From: Alkalicoccus urumqiensis
GTDB lineage: Bacteria > Bacillota > Bacilli > Bacillales > Salisediminibacteriaceae
Assembly: GCF_002993335.1 (NCBI RefSeq)
Contig: NZ_PVNS01000010.1
Location: 110,470-174,469, forward strand
DNA length: 64,000 nt
Direction: 5' to 3'
The notes under the pieces were generated by a model. The model was not told the origin of the DNA and did no database searches. It saw nothing but the letters and a program-made list of their open reading frames with translations. A program made the translations under genes and the position numbers. Below are positions 39,872 to 48,985 of the stretch, piece by piece. How positions within the stretch are numbered: position 1 is the stretch's first letter; every line of letters starts with the position of its first letter.

Positions 39872-41185
39872 ATGGAACACAATTTTGAACGGTTCCGGAT
39901 ACGTCCGGAACTTATACAGGCTCTTCAGGAGCAGAACATTTCCAAACCGACAGAAATTCAGGAGCGGCTGATTCCATCTGTACTCCGGGGCGTTGACGTT
40001 ATCGGTAAATCGCAGACAGGAACAGGAAAAACACTGGCTTTTGTCCTGCCGCTTCTCACGATGATAGATACGGAGAGAAAAGAAACACAGGTCATTATTA
40101 CAGCACCGACGAGAGAACTCGCAAGACAGCTTTTCGAAGTCGTCAGCCTCTACGCAGAGCATACCGGCGTCCGTGCGCAGCTTGTTATCGGCGGACTGGA
40201 CAGAGATAGAATGCTGGAAAAAGCAGCCTCGGGTCCACAGATTATTGTCGGTACGCCGGGCCGGGTACTTGATATGATGAACGAAAAGGCTGTGAATGCC
40301 TCCAAGGTAAAGAGTTTTGTTGTAGACGAAGCGGATCAGATGCTGGATCTCGGCTTTTTAGATGAGGTGAACAACATTGCCGGCAAGCTTCATGATGATA
40401 CGCAGCTCCTCGTTTTCTCTGCGACAATTCCGGAATCGCTTATGCCATTTCTGAAAAAATACATGAAGCAGCCGAAACAGGTGGAAGTGCAGCCGAAAGA
40501 AACGGGCCCCGCCAACCTGGAACACTGGCTCGTCTGGGATAAAGATCGTCCAAGAGAAGAAGTAATCCGTAAGCTGACGACCCAGATTCAACCGTTTCTA
40601 GCAATTATTTTTGCCAACACAAAAGAAAGTGCCGACCGGATCTATGAAGTTCTCCTGGAAGAAGAGCTTAACGTGGACCTTCTTCACGGCGGTGTCGCTC
40701 CGAGAAAGCGGAAGAAAGTGCTGAAACGGCTGCAGGATGCAGAAGTACAGTATCTCGTGGCAACGGATCTCATCGCGAGAGGTATTGATATTACCGGTGT
40801 CAGCCATATTATCAATGCAGAGATTCCGACGGAGCTTGAGTATTACACGCACCGTGTCGGCCGTACAGCACGTGCCGGGTGGGGTGGTCAGGCGATTACT
40901 CTTTACGGCCGCAGCGATGATGCATCCATTGCCCAGCTGAAGAAAAAAGGCACCCGCTTCATTTATAAAGAATGGAAAAAAGGACAGTGGGTGACGGTTG
41001 AAAAACGTTCGGATAACCGTCCAAAACAGGATGCAGCACCGCTCCCGCCGAAAAAGAAGAAAAATAGAGTAAAGCCGGCTTATAAGAAAAAAGCGCGTGA
41101 AAAAGCAGAGCGGGAACACCAGCGCGAAAGACGAATTAACCGCCGTCAGAAAAACAGAGATGAGCGCCGCGGCAGAACGAAGTAA
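39872..41185 (+). CDS. cshB: DEAD-box RNA helicase CshB
   Basis: A 437-residue helicase of the cold-shock group. Q motif [10 protein letters not shown], Walker A SQTGTGKT (47-54), [12 protein letters not shown] in [13 protein letters not shown] in FSATIP, and [10 protein letters not shown]. The C-terminus is a Lys/Arg-rich tail ([19 protein letters not shown]) for RNA contact. ATG at 39872 behind AAAGGTGATAG. A TAAAAT with TGC extension near 39823 is a possible -10. Located before nfo as B. subtilis yqfR. Confidence 0.93.
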   Translation: MEHNFERFRIRPELIQALQEQNISKPTEIQERLIPSVLRGVDVIGKSQTGTGKTLAFVLPLLTMIDTERKETQVIITAPTRELARQLFEVVSLYAEHTGVRAQLVIGGLDRDRMLEKAASGPQIIVGTPGRVLDMMNEKAVNASKVKSFVVDEADQMLDLGFLDEVNNIAGKLHDDTQLLVFSATIPESLMPFLKKYMKQPKQVEVQPKETGPANLEHWLVWDKDRPREEVIRKLTTQIQPFLAIIFANTKESADRIYEVLLEEELNVDLLHGGVAPRKRKKVLKRLQDAEVQYLVATDLIARGIDITGVSHIINAEIPTELEYYTHRVGRTARAGWGGQAITLYGRSDDASIAQLKKKGTRFIYKEWKKGQWVTVEKRSDNRPKQDAAPLPPKKKKNRVKPAYKKKAREKAEREHQRERRINRRQKNRDERRGRTK

Positions 41186-41198
41186 AAGGAGTTTTTTC

Positions 41199-42101
41199 AT
41201 GAAAATTGGTTCACATGTTTCTATGAATGGAAAAAAGATGCTTCTTGGGGCGAGCGAAGAGGCTGCTTCCTATGGAGCGGAAACATTTATGATTTATACC
41301 GGAGCTCCGCAGAACACGCGGCGCCGCCCGATTGAAGAACTTAATATCAAAGAGGGAACAGCTCACATGAAGGAGCACGGGATGTCTGATATCGTCGTCC
41401 ACGCTCCCTACATTATAAATATCGCCAATACAACTAAACCTGAGACATTTCAGCTCGGCGTCGATTTCCTGCGGAGTGAAATTGACCGGACGGAAGCGCT
41501 CGGCTCCCGTCAGATTGTGCTTCACCCGGGAGCACATGTCGGCGCAGGCCCGGAAGCTGGCATTAAGAGAATCATTGAAGGGCTGAACGAAGTCATCGAT
41601 AAGGATCAGGATGTGCAGATTGCTCTGGAAACGATGGCCGGAAAAGGATCTGAAATCGGCCGGTCGTTTGAGGAGCTTGCCGCTGTCATTGATGGGGTTA
41701 CACACAATGAGAAGCTGTCGGTATGCCTGGATACGTGCCACATTCACGATGCAGGATATGATATTGTTAACGATCTGGACGGCACCCTTGAGGCGTTCGA
41801 CCGTATTGTCGGACTCGACCGGATCAAAGTCGTGCATGTGAATGACTCAAAAAATGAACGCGGGGCTTCAAAAGACCGTCATGAAAATATCGGATTTGGA
41901 CATATTGGATTCGATGCATTGACCAATGTTCTATACCACGAAGCTTTTGAAGACCTCCCTAAAATTCTGGAAACGCCTTATGTCGGCACGGATAAGAAAA
42001 ACAAAAAGCCGCCGTATGAAAAAGAAATCGCCATGATCCGGAAGCGGGAGTTCAATGCCGGCATGAAAGAAGAAATCTTTCCCGGCCTGGAAGTAAACTA
42101 A
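41199..42101 (+). CDS. nfo: Endonuclease IV
   Basis: A 300-residue zinc-dependent AP endonuclease for base excision repair. [66 protein letters not shown] and [22 protein letters not shown] carry the trinuclear zinc ligands. The ATG at 41199 follows AAAAGGAG; the open frame extends upstream into cshB but is not needed. Confidence 0.97.
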   Translation: MKIGSHVSMNGKKMLLGASEEAASYGAETFMIYTGAPQNTRRRPIEELNIKEGTAHMKEHGMSDIVVHAPYIINIANTTKPETFQLGVDFLRSEIDRTEALGSRQIVLHPGAHVGAGPEAGIKRIIEGLNEVIDKDQDVQIALETMAGKGSEIGRSFEELAAVIDGVTHNEKLSVCLDTCHIHDAGYDIVNDLDGTLEAFDRIVGLDRIKVVHVNDSKNERGASKDRHENIGFGHIGFDALTNVLYHEAFEDLPKILETPYVGTDKKNKKPPYEKEIAMIRKREFNAGMKEEIFPGLEVN

Positions 42102-42125
42102 CTTTTCGATTCAGCCTTTCGTTCA

Positions 42126-42161
42126 AAGCGGATGTTCCTTTCAGGGAGCATCCGCTTTTTT
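42126..42161 (+). terminator. cshB-nfo terminator
   Basis: AAGCGGATG (42126-42134) pairs with CATCCGCTT (42149-42157), followed by a U-tract. Confidence 0.9.
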
Positions 42162-42255
42162 GGTATGTAAACGAATACTATTCAAAACGTGTTCTGTGCA
42201 GAGCTTTGACACCTCAAGCTTAAAAGAGGTATCCGTTGTTTTTTCACCGGATTCT

Positions 42256-42290
42256 CAGCAGCTCGAAAATAGTATATTTTCGAGCTGCTG
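42256..42290. repeat. Perfect 16-bp inverted repeat
   Basis: CAGCAGCTCGAAAATA (42256-42271) and its exact reverse complement (42275-42290) around a 3-base loop GTA. No U-tract follows on either strand, so it is not a standard terminator. It lies between the nfo terminator and the promoter of the metal ABC operon, in a 290-base stretch without a gene. Confidence 0.85.
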
Positions 42291-42331
42291 CCAGGGTGGG
42301 CACGTCTTACAGGAGAGAGGCTGCAGAAGGA

Positions 42332-42360
42332 TTGCATTTCTTATTTTCCTCCCGTATAAT
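42332..42360 (+). promoter_or_regulatory. SigA promoter of the metal ABC operon
   Basis: TTGCAT (42332-42337), a 17-base spacer and a perfect TATAAT (42355-42360). Just downstream AAAAGTT and AACTTTT are inverted around ten bases (about 42372-42395), a possible operator for a metal-responsive repressor. No clear MntR or Zur box was seen. Confidence 0.75.
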
Positions 42361-42450
42361 AAAAGACAGAATAAAAGTTTCCCTTGTACAACTTTTTAAC
42401 GAATGACCAACTTTAACATATATAAGTCGGTAATAAAGGAGGAAAATATC

Positions 42451-43203
42451 GTGGAAGAAACTATTTCTGTACGTGATCTATCCGTGCACTACAGTGGAAC
42501 CAGAGCACTTTCGAATATTTCATTTGATGTTCACAAAGGAAAGAGTATCGGCATCATCGGACCGAACGGTGCGGGTAAATCAACGCTACTAAAAGCGATG
42601 CTGCAGATGACCAAATATGAGGGGGAGGTTTCGATTTTCGGCGGATCGATGGACGCCTATCGTTCCCGTACTGCTTATGTCCCGCAGCGGTCAGCAGTAG
42701 ACTGGGATTTTCCTGTCCGTGTCATCGACGTTGTGCGGATGGGGCGCTTCGTCCATGTTCCCTGGTATAAAAAGCTGTCCGCATCCGATAAGGAGAAGGC
42801 AGAGTATGCGCTCCGGCAGACGGGGATGGAGGATTTTAAACATCGTCAGATTGGAGAACTTTCCGGCGGTCAGCAGCAGCGCGTTTTTCTTGCACGTGCT
42901 CTGGTACAGGAAGCAGAGCTCTTCTTTCTGGACGAGCCGTTTGTAGGGATTGATGCAGCATCTGAAGAGATCATCTCCGGCATTTTAAACGAACTTAAAC
43001 AACAGGGAAAAACTCTTGTCGTGATTCACCATGACTTAAGTAAAGTGCAGGAATATTTTGATGAGCTGGTTCTCCTGAATCAGACTGTCGTTGCTTCCGG
43101 GAACGTAGAGGATGTGTTTTCACAGGAAAACATGAAAAAAGCCTACGGAGGAAGTGCTGCTGTCTTCGGCGGGGAAAACGGTCTGGTGGTGGCAGGAAGA
43201 TGA
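42451..43203 (+). CDS. Metal ABC transporter ATPase
   Basis: About 250 residues. Walker A GPNGAGKST, Q-loop PQRSAVDWDFPV, signature LSGGQQQRVFLARAL and Walker B ELFFLDEPF define an ATPase of the Mn/Zn/Fe family (MntB/ZnuC type). The GTG at 42451 lies seven bases after AAAGGAGG; an upstream ATG in frame is less well placed. It overlaps the permease gene by four bases. No solute-binding protein is encoded beside it. The W-D-F-P form after the Q-loop is common in Mn/Fe-type systems, so manganese is a guess. Confidence 0.88.
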   Translation: MEETISVRDLSVHYSGTRALSNISFDVHKGKSIGIIGPNGAGKSTLLKAMLQMTKYEGEVSIFGGSMDAYRSRTAYVPQRSAVDWDFPVRVIDVVRMGRFVHVPWYKKLSASDKEKAEYALRQTGMEDFKHRQIGELSGGQQQRVFLARALVQEAELFFLDEPFVGIDAASEEIISGILNELKQQGKTLVVIHHDLSKVQEYFDELVLLNQTVVASGNVEDVFSQENMKKAYGGSAAVFGGENGLVVAGR

Positions 43204-44087
43204 ACGGAATAACGGTATTTCTTGACCAGCTGGCCAATTACGGCTATCTGCAGACTGCCCTTATAACTGCTGTTCTCGTCGGTATCATCTGTGGCGTGAT
43301 CGGCTGTTTTATCATTCTCCGCGGAATGGCACTGATGGGGGATGCGATTTCCCACGCCGTTCTTCCCGGCGTTGTCTTTGCTTATATGATCGGAAGCAGC
43401 ATCTTTCTCGGGGCGTTTATCACCGGTGTGCTGACCGCTCTCGCCATTGGATTTATTTCACAGAACAGCCGCATTAAAGAGGATTCGTCTATAGGAATTA
43501 TGTTTACGGCAATGTTTGCACTTGGTATCGTAGCGATGACCTCGCTGAGTGGTACTTCGATTGACCTGATGCATTATCTGTTCGGTAATGTATTGGCTGT
43601 ATCCAATGCAAATGTCATTACGACGTTCGTCATCGGAATCGTTGTACTGATCGCCGTGGCGCTTTTCTACCGTCCGCTGCTGTTGACGACATTTGATGCA
43701 ACGATGGCGGAAGCTTCCGGTCTTCCGGTCCGGTGGATCCACTACTTGTTTATGCTTCTTTTGTCGCTGGTGACGGTCGCTTCGCTTCAGACTGTTGGTA
43801 TCATTCTGGTCGTCGCGATGCTGATTACGCCAGGAGCGACGGCATACCTGCTGACCGATCGATTTCCGGTCATGATCGCTCTCTCCGCAGGTTTTGGAGC
43901 CATGTCTGCTGTCATTGGGCTCTATTTCTCTGTATTGTATGATGTTGCTTCAGGAGCATCGATCGTTCTTGCAGCCACTTCCTTTTTTGCTGCAGCTTTT
44001 CTATTTGGGCCTAAATACGGTCTGATCGTGAAAGCCATGCGCCGTCCGCAGGCAGATTCATCTGCAGCCGGGGGTCGATCTGCCTAA
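43200..44087 (+). CDS. Metal ABC transporter permease
   Basis: A 295-residue ABC-3 family membrane protein with about eight or nine hydrophobic helices (MALMGDAISHAVLPGVV and QTVGIILVVAMLITPGATAYLL are the family motifs). Coupled to the ATPase by an ATGA overlap. Only one permease is present, so it would act as a homodimer. Divalent metal uptake, probably Mn, is inferred from the family. Confidence 0.88.
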   Translation: MNGITVFLDQLANYGYLQTALITAVLVGIICGVIGCFIILRGMALMGDAISHAVLPGVVFAYMIGSSIFLGAFITGVLTALAIGFISQNSRIKEDSSIGIMFTAMFALGIVAMTSLSGTSIDLMHYLFGNVLAVSNANVITTFVIGIVVLIAVALFYRPLLLTTFDATMAEASGLPVRWIHYLFMLLLSLVTVASLQTVGIILVVAMLITPGATAYLLTDRFPVMIALSAGFGAMSAVIGLYFSVLYDVASGASIVLAATSFFAAAFLFGPKYGLIVKAMRRPQADSSAAGGRSA

Positions 44088-44104
44088 TTCGGCAGGTGTT
44101 TTTT
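44078..44104 (+). terminator. Terminator of the metal ABC operon
   Basis: ATCTGCC (44078-44084) pairs with GGCAGGT (44091-44097), loop TAATTC, then a U-tract. The left arm overlaps the permease stop codon. Confidence 0.85.
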
Positions 44105-44187
44105 CTTGCATTCCAAGCGCTTCTCCTATAGTATGACTACCTGAACTTATTATTTTGGTTTGTTATACAGTAAAAGGAGGATATTTC

Positions 44188-44898
44188 ATGCGATTTTCGT
44201 TTGCAGCGATGGCTGTAACAGCGCTGCTGTTCACGGCCGCGTCGCTACTTCTGGGATCCGGATATATGGAAACCCAGCAGCAGATTTCCGAGCTTGAAAC
44301 TGCTGAATCAACAGACGCTCAGGAGCGCGTGAATGAGCATATGGAAGAGCTGGAAGAACAAATTTCCGGCCTGCCTGATGGTTATGAAGTAAAAGGACAT
44401 GCAGACTGGGAGCAGGCAGGGATGTTTGCTGCTCATGTATATGAAGACAGTGAAGGCGCGTTTGAAAAAGACTGGGGGCTTCTGCTTGCCCTGGAAGCAG
44501 AGAAGCAGAATATCGACCCATTTGTCGTATACGAACTGCTCCGGGTCGAAACAGGAGATACGTTTGATCCTGAACTTGTAGGTCCGGAGACGCAATATGG
44601 CCACGCATATGGCATGGCTCAGTTCATGGAGAATACCGGGCCGTGGATTGCCGAGATGGCCGGCCTTCCGTATGAAAAAGAACTTCTGTTTGATCCGCAG
44701 TATGCGATTCAGCTTTCAGTGACGTACCTTTCCTACCTGCACGACAGATACGAAGGAAACTGGGACGAAGCACTCACAGCCTACCACCGCGGTATGAGCG
44801 GGATGAAGCAGTATGTCCAGGAAAACGGGGATGCAGCCAGCTGGTATGCTGTAGAGATTCAGGAAAAAGCAGAGGCGATGGAAACGGCACTGCGCTGA
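44188..44898 (+). CDS. Membrane-anchored lytic transglycosylase (SLT domain)
   Basis: About 236 residues. N-terminal signal or anchor (residues 4-24), a Glu-rich helical spacer, then an SLT/goose-lysozyme-like domain with the catalytic Glu likely in ELLRVETGDTFDP, followed by YGHAYGMAQFM and ALTAYHRGM. It should cleave peptidoglycan glycan strands outside the membrane. Start ATG 44188 behind AAAGGAGG. It stands alone between two terminators. Confidence 0.82.
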   Translation: MRFSFAAMAVTALLFTAASLLLGSGYMETQQQISELETAESTDAQERVNEHMEELEEQISGLPDGYEVKGHADWEQAGMFAAHVYEDSEGAFEKDWGLLLALEAEKQNIDPFVVYELLRVETGDTFDPELVGPETQYGHAYGMAQFMENTGPWIAEMAGLPYEKELLFDPQYAIQLSVTYLSYLHDRYEGNWDEALTAYHRGMSGMKQYVQENGDAASWYAVEIQEKAEAMETALR

Positions 44899-44915
44899 AA
44901 TTAGAAATAACCAAT

Positions 44916-44958
44916 AAAAAAGAAGCCCTCTGCCGCGAAGGTGGAGGGCTTCTTCTTT
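44916..44958. terminator. Terminator after the transglycosylase, possibly bidirectional
   Basis: AAGAAGCCCTC (44920-44930) pairs with GAGGGCTTCTT (44944-44954). A-run on the left and T-rich on the right allow use by both the transglycosylase and ppk transcripts. Confidence 0.85.
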
Positions 44959-45006
44959 GACAGCAGGCCGTAAATCTCCCTGCTGTTTAGTTAACGTTTT
45001 AGACGA

Positions 45007-47073
45007 TCAGCTGTCTTCTGACTGAGCTGCAGCAAGGCGCTGAAATTCCAGCTGACTGTTAAGCGGCGGCTTTTCGTTTTTGACATAGTTATACGTACCA
45101 TCCGTATTCATGACACGTGCTTTTTGATTATCATCCAGAGAGAGATCCAGAACTTCCTTCACCCGTGCTTTCACATGTGTTTCATACACCGGGAAGACAA
45201 TTTCGATTCGTTTCTCCATGTTCCGTGTCATCCAGTCAGCGGATGAAAGGTAGATGGCTTCTTCTCCATTCTGGTAAAAATAAAAGATACGGCTGTGCTC
45301 CAGAAAACGGCCGAGAATACTCCGGACGGTGATGTTTTCACTGACACCGGGAATACCGGGTTTCAGGCAGCAGATGCCGCGGATGATCAGTTCAATTTCC
45401 ACTCCGGCGCAGCTTGCCTCGTATAGTTTCATAATGATCGGTTTATCGGTCAATGAGTTCATCTTGGCCGTGATTTTTCCGTTTCCGTTCTCATTATGCG
45501 ACGCAATTTCCTTATCAATCATATCCAGGAATGCTTCCCGGATCTCAAAGGGAGCAGTGGCGATTTCTTTCCAGTCCGGCTTGGAGCTGAATCCGCTCAG
45601 GTAATTGAAGAAATTGGTGGCATCAATGCCGTAACTGCTGCGCGTCGTAAGCATGCCCATATCCGTGTAAAGTTTCGCCGTAGAATCATTGTAGTTGCCG
45701 GTGCCCAGATGGACAAAACGCTGAATTTTTTCATTTTCATGCCGGACGACGAGTGTAATTTTGCTGTGGGTTTTCAGTGCCGTAATACCGTAAATCACAT
45801 GACAGCCCGCTTTCTCGAGCTGCTTGGCCCACTGAATGTTGTTTTCCTCATCAAAACGGGCTTTCAGTTCGACAAGAACGGTGACCTGCTTGCCGAGCTC
45901 CGCTGCCCGGGCGAGTGCAGCAATGATAGGAGAGTCCCCGCTGACGCGGTAAAGCGTCTGCTTAATCGCAAGGACCTGCTCATCTTCTGCGGCCTGAGCG
46001 ATGAAATCGACGACGGGCTGAAATGACTCGTAAGGGTGATGAAGGAAAATATCCTTTTTCAGCATCGCATCCATGATGTTTTCTTCGCCGACGAGGTCTT
46101 TCGGCGGCTGCGGGATGGCAGTCTCATAAGCTAGCTCGTCAAAACGCGGAGCCAGTCCACTGTAAAAGGCGAAGAAAAAGGACAAATCAAGGGGGCCGTC
46201 AACTTCATAGAAATCATCGCGGTCCAGCTCCAGGACGTCGGTTAAAAGGGATAGAACGTTTGGATCCATCCGGTCTTTTTCCATTTCAAAACGAACGGCT
46301 GCGCCCCACTTTCGTTTCTTCAGCTCTTTTTCAATCTCCCGGAGCAGGTCCCGGGCTCCTTCTTCATGAATCGTCAGGTCCGCATTCCGGGTAATACGGA
46401 ATGGGGAGACCGAAAGAATCGTGTGGCCGGTGAACAGGTGATCGATGAAATGGGCAATGACATTTTCCATTAATACAAAGCGGGTGCCGTCCTCTTCAAC
46501 AGGCACTGCTCTGCTTAACACCGACGGGACCTGCACAATCGCGAGCCTCCGCGGACCTTCCTGCTCCAGCACGACTGCAAGATTCAGGCTTTTATTGGAG
46601 ATCATCGGGAAAGGTCTGTACGCGTCGATAGCAAGCGGTGTGAGGACTGGCAGAATATAATTTTTGAAATGCTCGTGCATCCGGTGATATTCTTCCTCAT
46701 TAAGCTCCTCCGGCGTTAAAAACATCAGCCCTTTGTCATTCAGCTCCGGAAGAATGTGGTGCTGGAGAAGGTGATACTGCCTTGCAACGAGCGTCTGATT
46801 GGAGGAGGCGATCCGTTCCAGCTGCTGCTTCGGAGTCAATGCCGTTTTGTTCTCCGGCCGGTTATATCCTGCTTTCACCTGATCTTTTAATCCTGCTACC
46901 CGAACCATGAAAAATTCGTCCAGGTTGGAGCTGAAAATGGCCAGGAATTTCAGCCGCTCCAGCAGCGGATTTGACGTATCGGCGGCTTCTTCAAGCACCC
47001 GCTCGTTAAAGCGGAGCCAGCTGAGTTCCCGGTTATGATAATAGGATGGATCCTGAAATGGCTGTTCGGTCAT
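45007..47073 (-). CDS. ppk: Polyphosphate kinase
   Basis: A 688-residue PPK1 that makes polyphosphate from ATP reversibly. The N-terminal YYHNRELSWLRFNERVLEEA, HHPYESFQPVVDFI, the histidine-loop region LKTHSKITLVVR (autophosphorylated His) and the C-terminal SADWMTRNMEKRIEI are present. It lies downstream of ppx on the same strand, giving synthesis and breakdown together. A hairpin lies in the gap between them. Confidence 0.97.
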   Translation of the reverse strand: MTEQPFQDPSYYHNRELSWLRFNERVLEEAADTSNPLLERLKFLAIFSSNLDEFFMVRVAGLKDQVKAGYNRPENKTALTPKQQLERIASSNQTLVARQYHLLQHHILPELNDKGLMFLTPEELNEEEYHRMHEHFKNYILPVLTPLAIDAYRPFPMISNKSLNLAVVLEQEGPRRLAIVQVPSVLSRAVPVEEDGTRFVLMENVIAHFIDHLFTGHTILSVSPFRITRNADLTIHEEGARDLLREIEKELKKRKWGAAVRFEMEKDRMDPNVLSLLTDVLELDRDDFYEVDGPLDLSFFFAFYSGLAPRFDELAYETAIPQPPKDLVGEENIMDAMLKKDIFLHHPYESFQPVVDFIAQAAEDEQVLAIKQTLYRVSGDSPIIAALARAAELGKQVTVLVELKARFDEENNIQWAKQLEKAGCHVIYGITALKTHSKITLVVRHENEKIQRFVHLGTGNYNDSTAKLYTDMGMLTTRSSYGIDATNFFNYLSGFSSKPDWKEIATAPFEIREAFLDMIDKEIASHNENGNGKITAKMNSLTDKPIIMKLYEASCAGVEIELIIRGICCLKPGIPGVSENITVRSILGRFLEHSRIFYFYQNGEEAIYLSSADWMTRNMEKRIEIVFPVYETHVKARVKEVLDLSLDDNQKARVMNTDGTYNYVKNEKPPLNSQLEFQRLAAAQSEDS

Positions 47074-47091
47074 CTGCTGCCCTCATTTCTT

Positions 47092-47122
47092 TAAAAATTT
47101 GCGCTGGCCGGTCAGCCGGCGC
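47092..47122 (-). terminator. Attenuator-like hairpin between ppx and ppk
   Basis: On the minus strand an imperfect GC-rich stem (47101-47122, GCGC arms with one mismatch) is followed by AAATTTTTAAA. It lies just upstream of ppk and may lower read-through from ppx. The rest of the 138-base gap shows nothing else. Confidence 0.5.
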
Positions 47123-47211
47123 TATGTTTCTCCGGGCTCCCGTCATCAAGCGGCGGGGGCGGCCTGGAAGAAATGCTTTTTTCAGTGTAGCAGACAGTTG
47201 TTAACCCAGTG

Positions 47212-48750
47212 TTAAGATTGTTCTTCTTCAAAAATAAATTCAATACTTCGTTTGAGCGGCCGTTCCAGGTGCTTTTTGTATTTATTCGCATCGGCCTCTT
47301 CAAAGAAGGCGTCGCCTGTATAGTAAACTTTTAATGTAAGGTTGTGCCGGCCGGCATGAACGATTTCCATTCGAGTCGTAACGCTCTGCTCGGATGTATT
47401 CAGAGCATGGGAGATGCGGTTGATCGCACCGAGCAGTTCAAACCGTTTCAACTCTTTTTTATCCACCCATTTCTTATACGGCTTCGCAAACTGTTTTAAT
47501 TGGGAGCGGGATTTGAACGATGCCGTAAAGGCAACAGCCAGCCGCTCCATATGAGACATCCCATCGATGGATTGATTTGTCAGAAGGTAGAAGGAATGCT
47601 GACTTTTCGATTCAGCATGGATCGCTCCGCCGATATAGAACACGTTGGCGCCGAGCCGCAGGAGATGCAGTTCCTGATCGTCCAGATCAACCAGCTGATG
47701 TTTTTTAAGTTCGTCCGCGAGAAAGGCCGACAAAATCGATATCCGCTTCTGAAGAACAGTGTTCAGGCGGTAATAGTTGCTGAGCTGATAGAAACTTTCT
47801 TCTTTCACGTTTGGGAAGTGGGTGACTTCGATCGCGGAGAGCATCTGTTCAAAGAACAGACCATCGCGGAGTCCGCGGCTGCTGACGATGAACGCTCCAC
47901 CGTCCGACGTGTCCATCAGCACCTGCATGGCAGCGGCGGCAGGGAGGATGATATCCGCCCGGTCTTTTGATAAACCATCCAGCTTTTCCCGCTTTTTCAG
48001 CGACATATTCCGCAGATCTTCGATAACATCCTCCATATCGTCCTCTTCCATTTTATACTGGTGGAGGCCGGAGATCGGATAGGAAATTTCATCCTGATGG
48101 ACCTGGGCAATGTTCCGCGCAGAGCCTCCAATTCCGATCACCGGGACTTCGCGGTCGGGCACCCAATCGAGTGACCGGTACGATTCTTCAAGAAAGCGGC
48201 ACAGTTTTTTCCATTCCGCTTCCGTCGGTGTGTCCCCTGCAACAAACTGTTTTTTCAGTGTCAGCGCACCGAAGGGAAAGCTGTGTGAATGCTTTAATTC
48301 CCTGTCCTGAAAATACGTAATTTCAGTACTTCCGCCGCCGATATCAATTGTCAGTCCTTCATTGATATCGGTGGAATTAGTGACCGCAAGATACCCGTAA
48401 TACGCTTCCTGTTCTTCGGAGAGCACTTCGAAAGGAAAGTCGGAGTGAGCCGCGATTGCATTCATAATTTCATCCTGATTGGACGCATTACGGACCGCAG
48501 CTGTCGCTACACCCCGGATACTTGTGAATTCATAATTTTCAGCGACAAGGGCGAATTTGTCGAGTGTGTCCAAAATGACCTGGATTCCTTCATCCGTCAT
48601 CGCTCCATCTTCATCAATATATGTACTGAGCCGCGCGGTTACTTTTAAATTCTGTGCTTCCCGGAAGCACGCCTGTTCATCTACTTCATACACGACAAAC
48701 CGAACGGAGTTGGATCCCATATCGATAATACCGATCTGCTGCATTGCCAT
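47212..48750 (-). CDS. ppx: Ppx/GppA family exopolyphosphatase
   Basis: About 512 residues. It releases phosphate from the ends of polyphosphate, or acts on pppGpp. QQIGIIDMGSNSVRFVVYEV and LTIDIGGGSTEITYF are the two phosphate-binding loops of the ASKHA fold, and a C-terminal HD-like helical domain follows. I chose the ATG at 48750: AAGGAGG lies eight bases before it and inside the longer frame. A TATAAT on the minus strand at 48784-48789 is its likely -10. Confidence 0.93.
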   Translation of the reverse strand: MAMQQIGIIDMGSNSVRFVVYEVDEQACFREAQNLKVTARLSTYIDEDGAMTDEGIQVILDTLDKFALVAENYEFTSIRGVATAAVRNASNQDEIMNAIAAHSDFPFEVLSEEQEAYYGYLAVTNSTDINEGLTIDIGGGSTEITYFQDRELKHSHSFPFGALTLKKQFVAGDTPTEAEWKKLCRFLEESYRSLDWVPDREVPVIGIGGSARNIAQVHQDEISYPISGLHQYKMEEDDMEDVIEDLRNMSLKKREKLDGLSKDRADIILPAAAAMQVLMDTSDGGAFIVSSRGLRDGLFFEQMLSAIEVTHFPNVKEESFYQLSNYYRLNTVLQKRISILSAFLADELKKHQLVDLDDQELHLLRLGANVFYIGGAIHAESKSQHSFYLLTNQSIDGMSHMERLAVAFTASFKSRSQLKQFAKPYKKWVDKKELKRFELLGAINRISHALNTSEQSVTTRMEIVHAGRHNLTLKVYYTGDAFFEEADANKYKKHLERPLKRSIEFIFEEEQS

Positions 48751-48836
48751 GAAAAAAACCTCCTTCATCTTCCTTTGGTTTCCATTATACCGGCAAATGA
48801 TTTTTCCTGCGACCTTGAGTCAAGCGAATCAGACAT

Positions 48837-48894
48837 TTTACAGGACGAATTTCATCCGTTATACTATAAGACGATCAAATCGGAATAATTACTA
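48837..48894 (+). promoter_or_regulatory. SigA promoter and Zur box of the zinc operon
   Basis: TTTACA (48837-48842), a 17-base spacer and TATACT (48860-48865). Fifteen bases on, TCGGAATAATTACTA (48880-48894) matches the B. subtilis Zur box TCGTAATNATTACGA at all but two positions. Bound Zur would block transcription when zinc is plentiful. The zur gene is last in the operon, so the loop is autoregulatory. Confidence 0.8.
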
Positions 48895-48985
48895 TTCAAA
48901 AACAAATTATTTATTTCATTTAAATAGTAGCAGCATCCGCAGGTAATGGTACCAGCAGGGTGGAAACGAAAGGAGGAGAGAGCTT

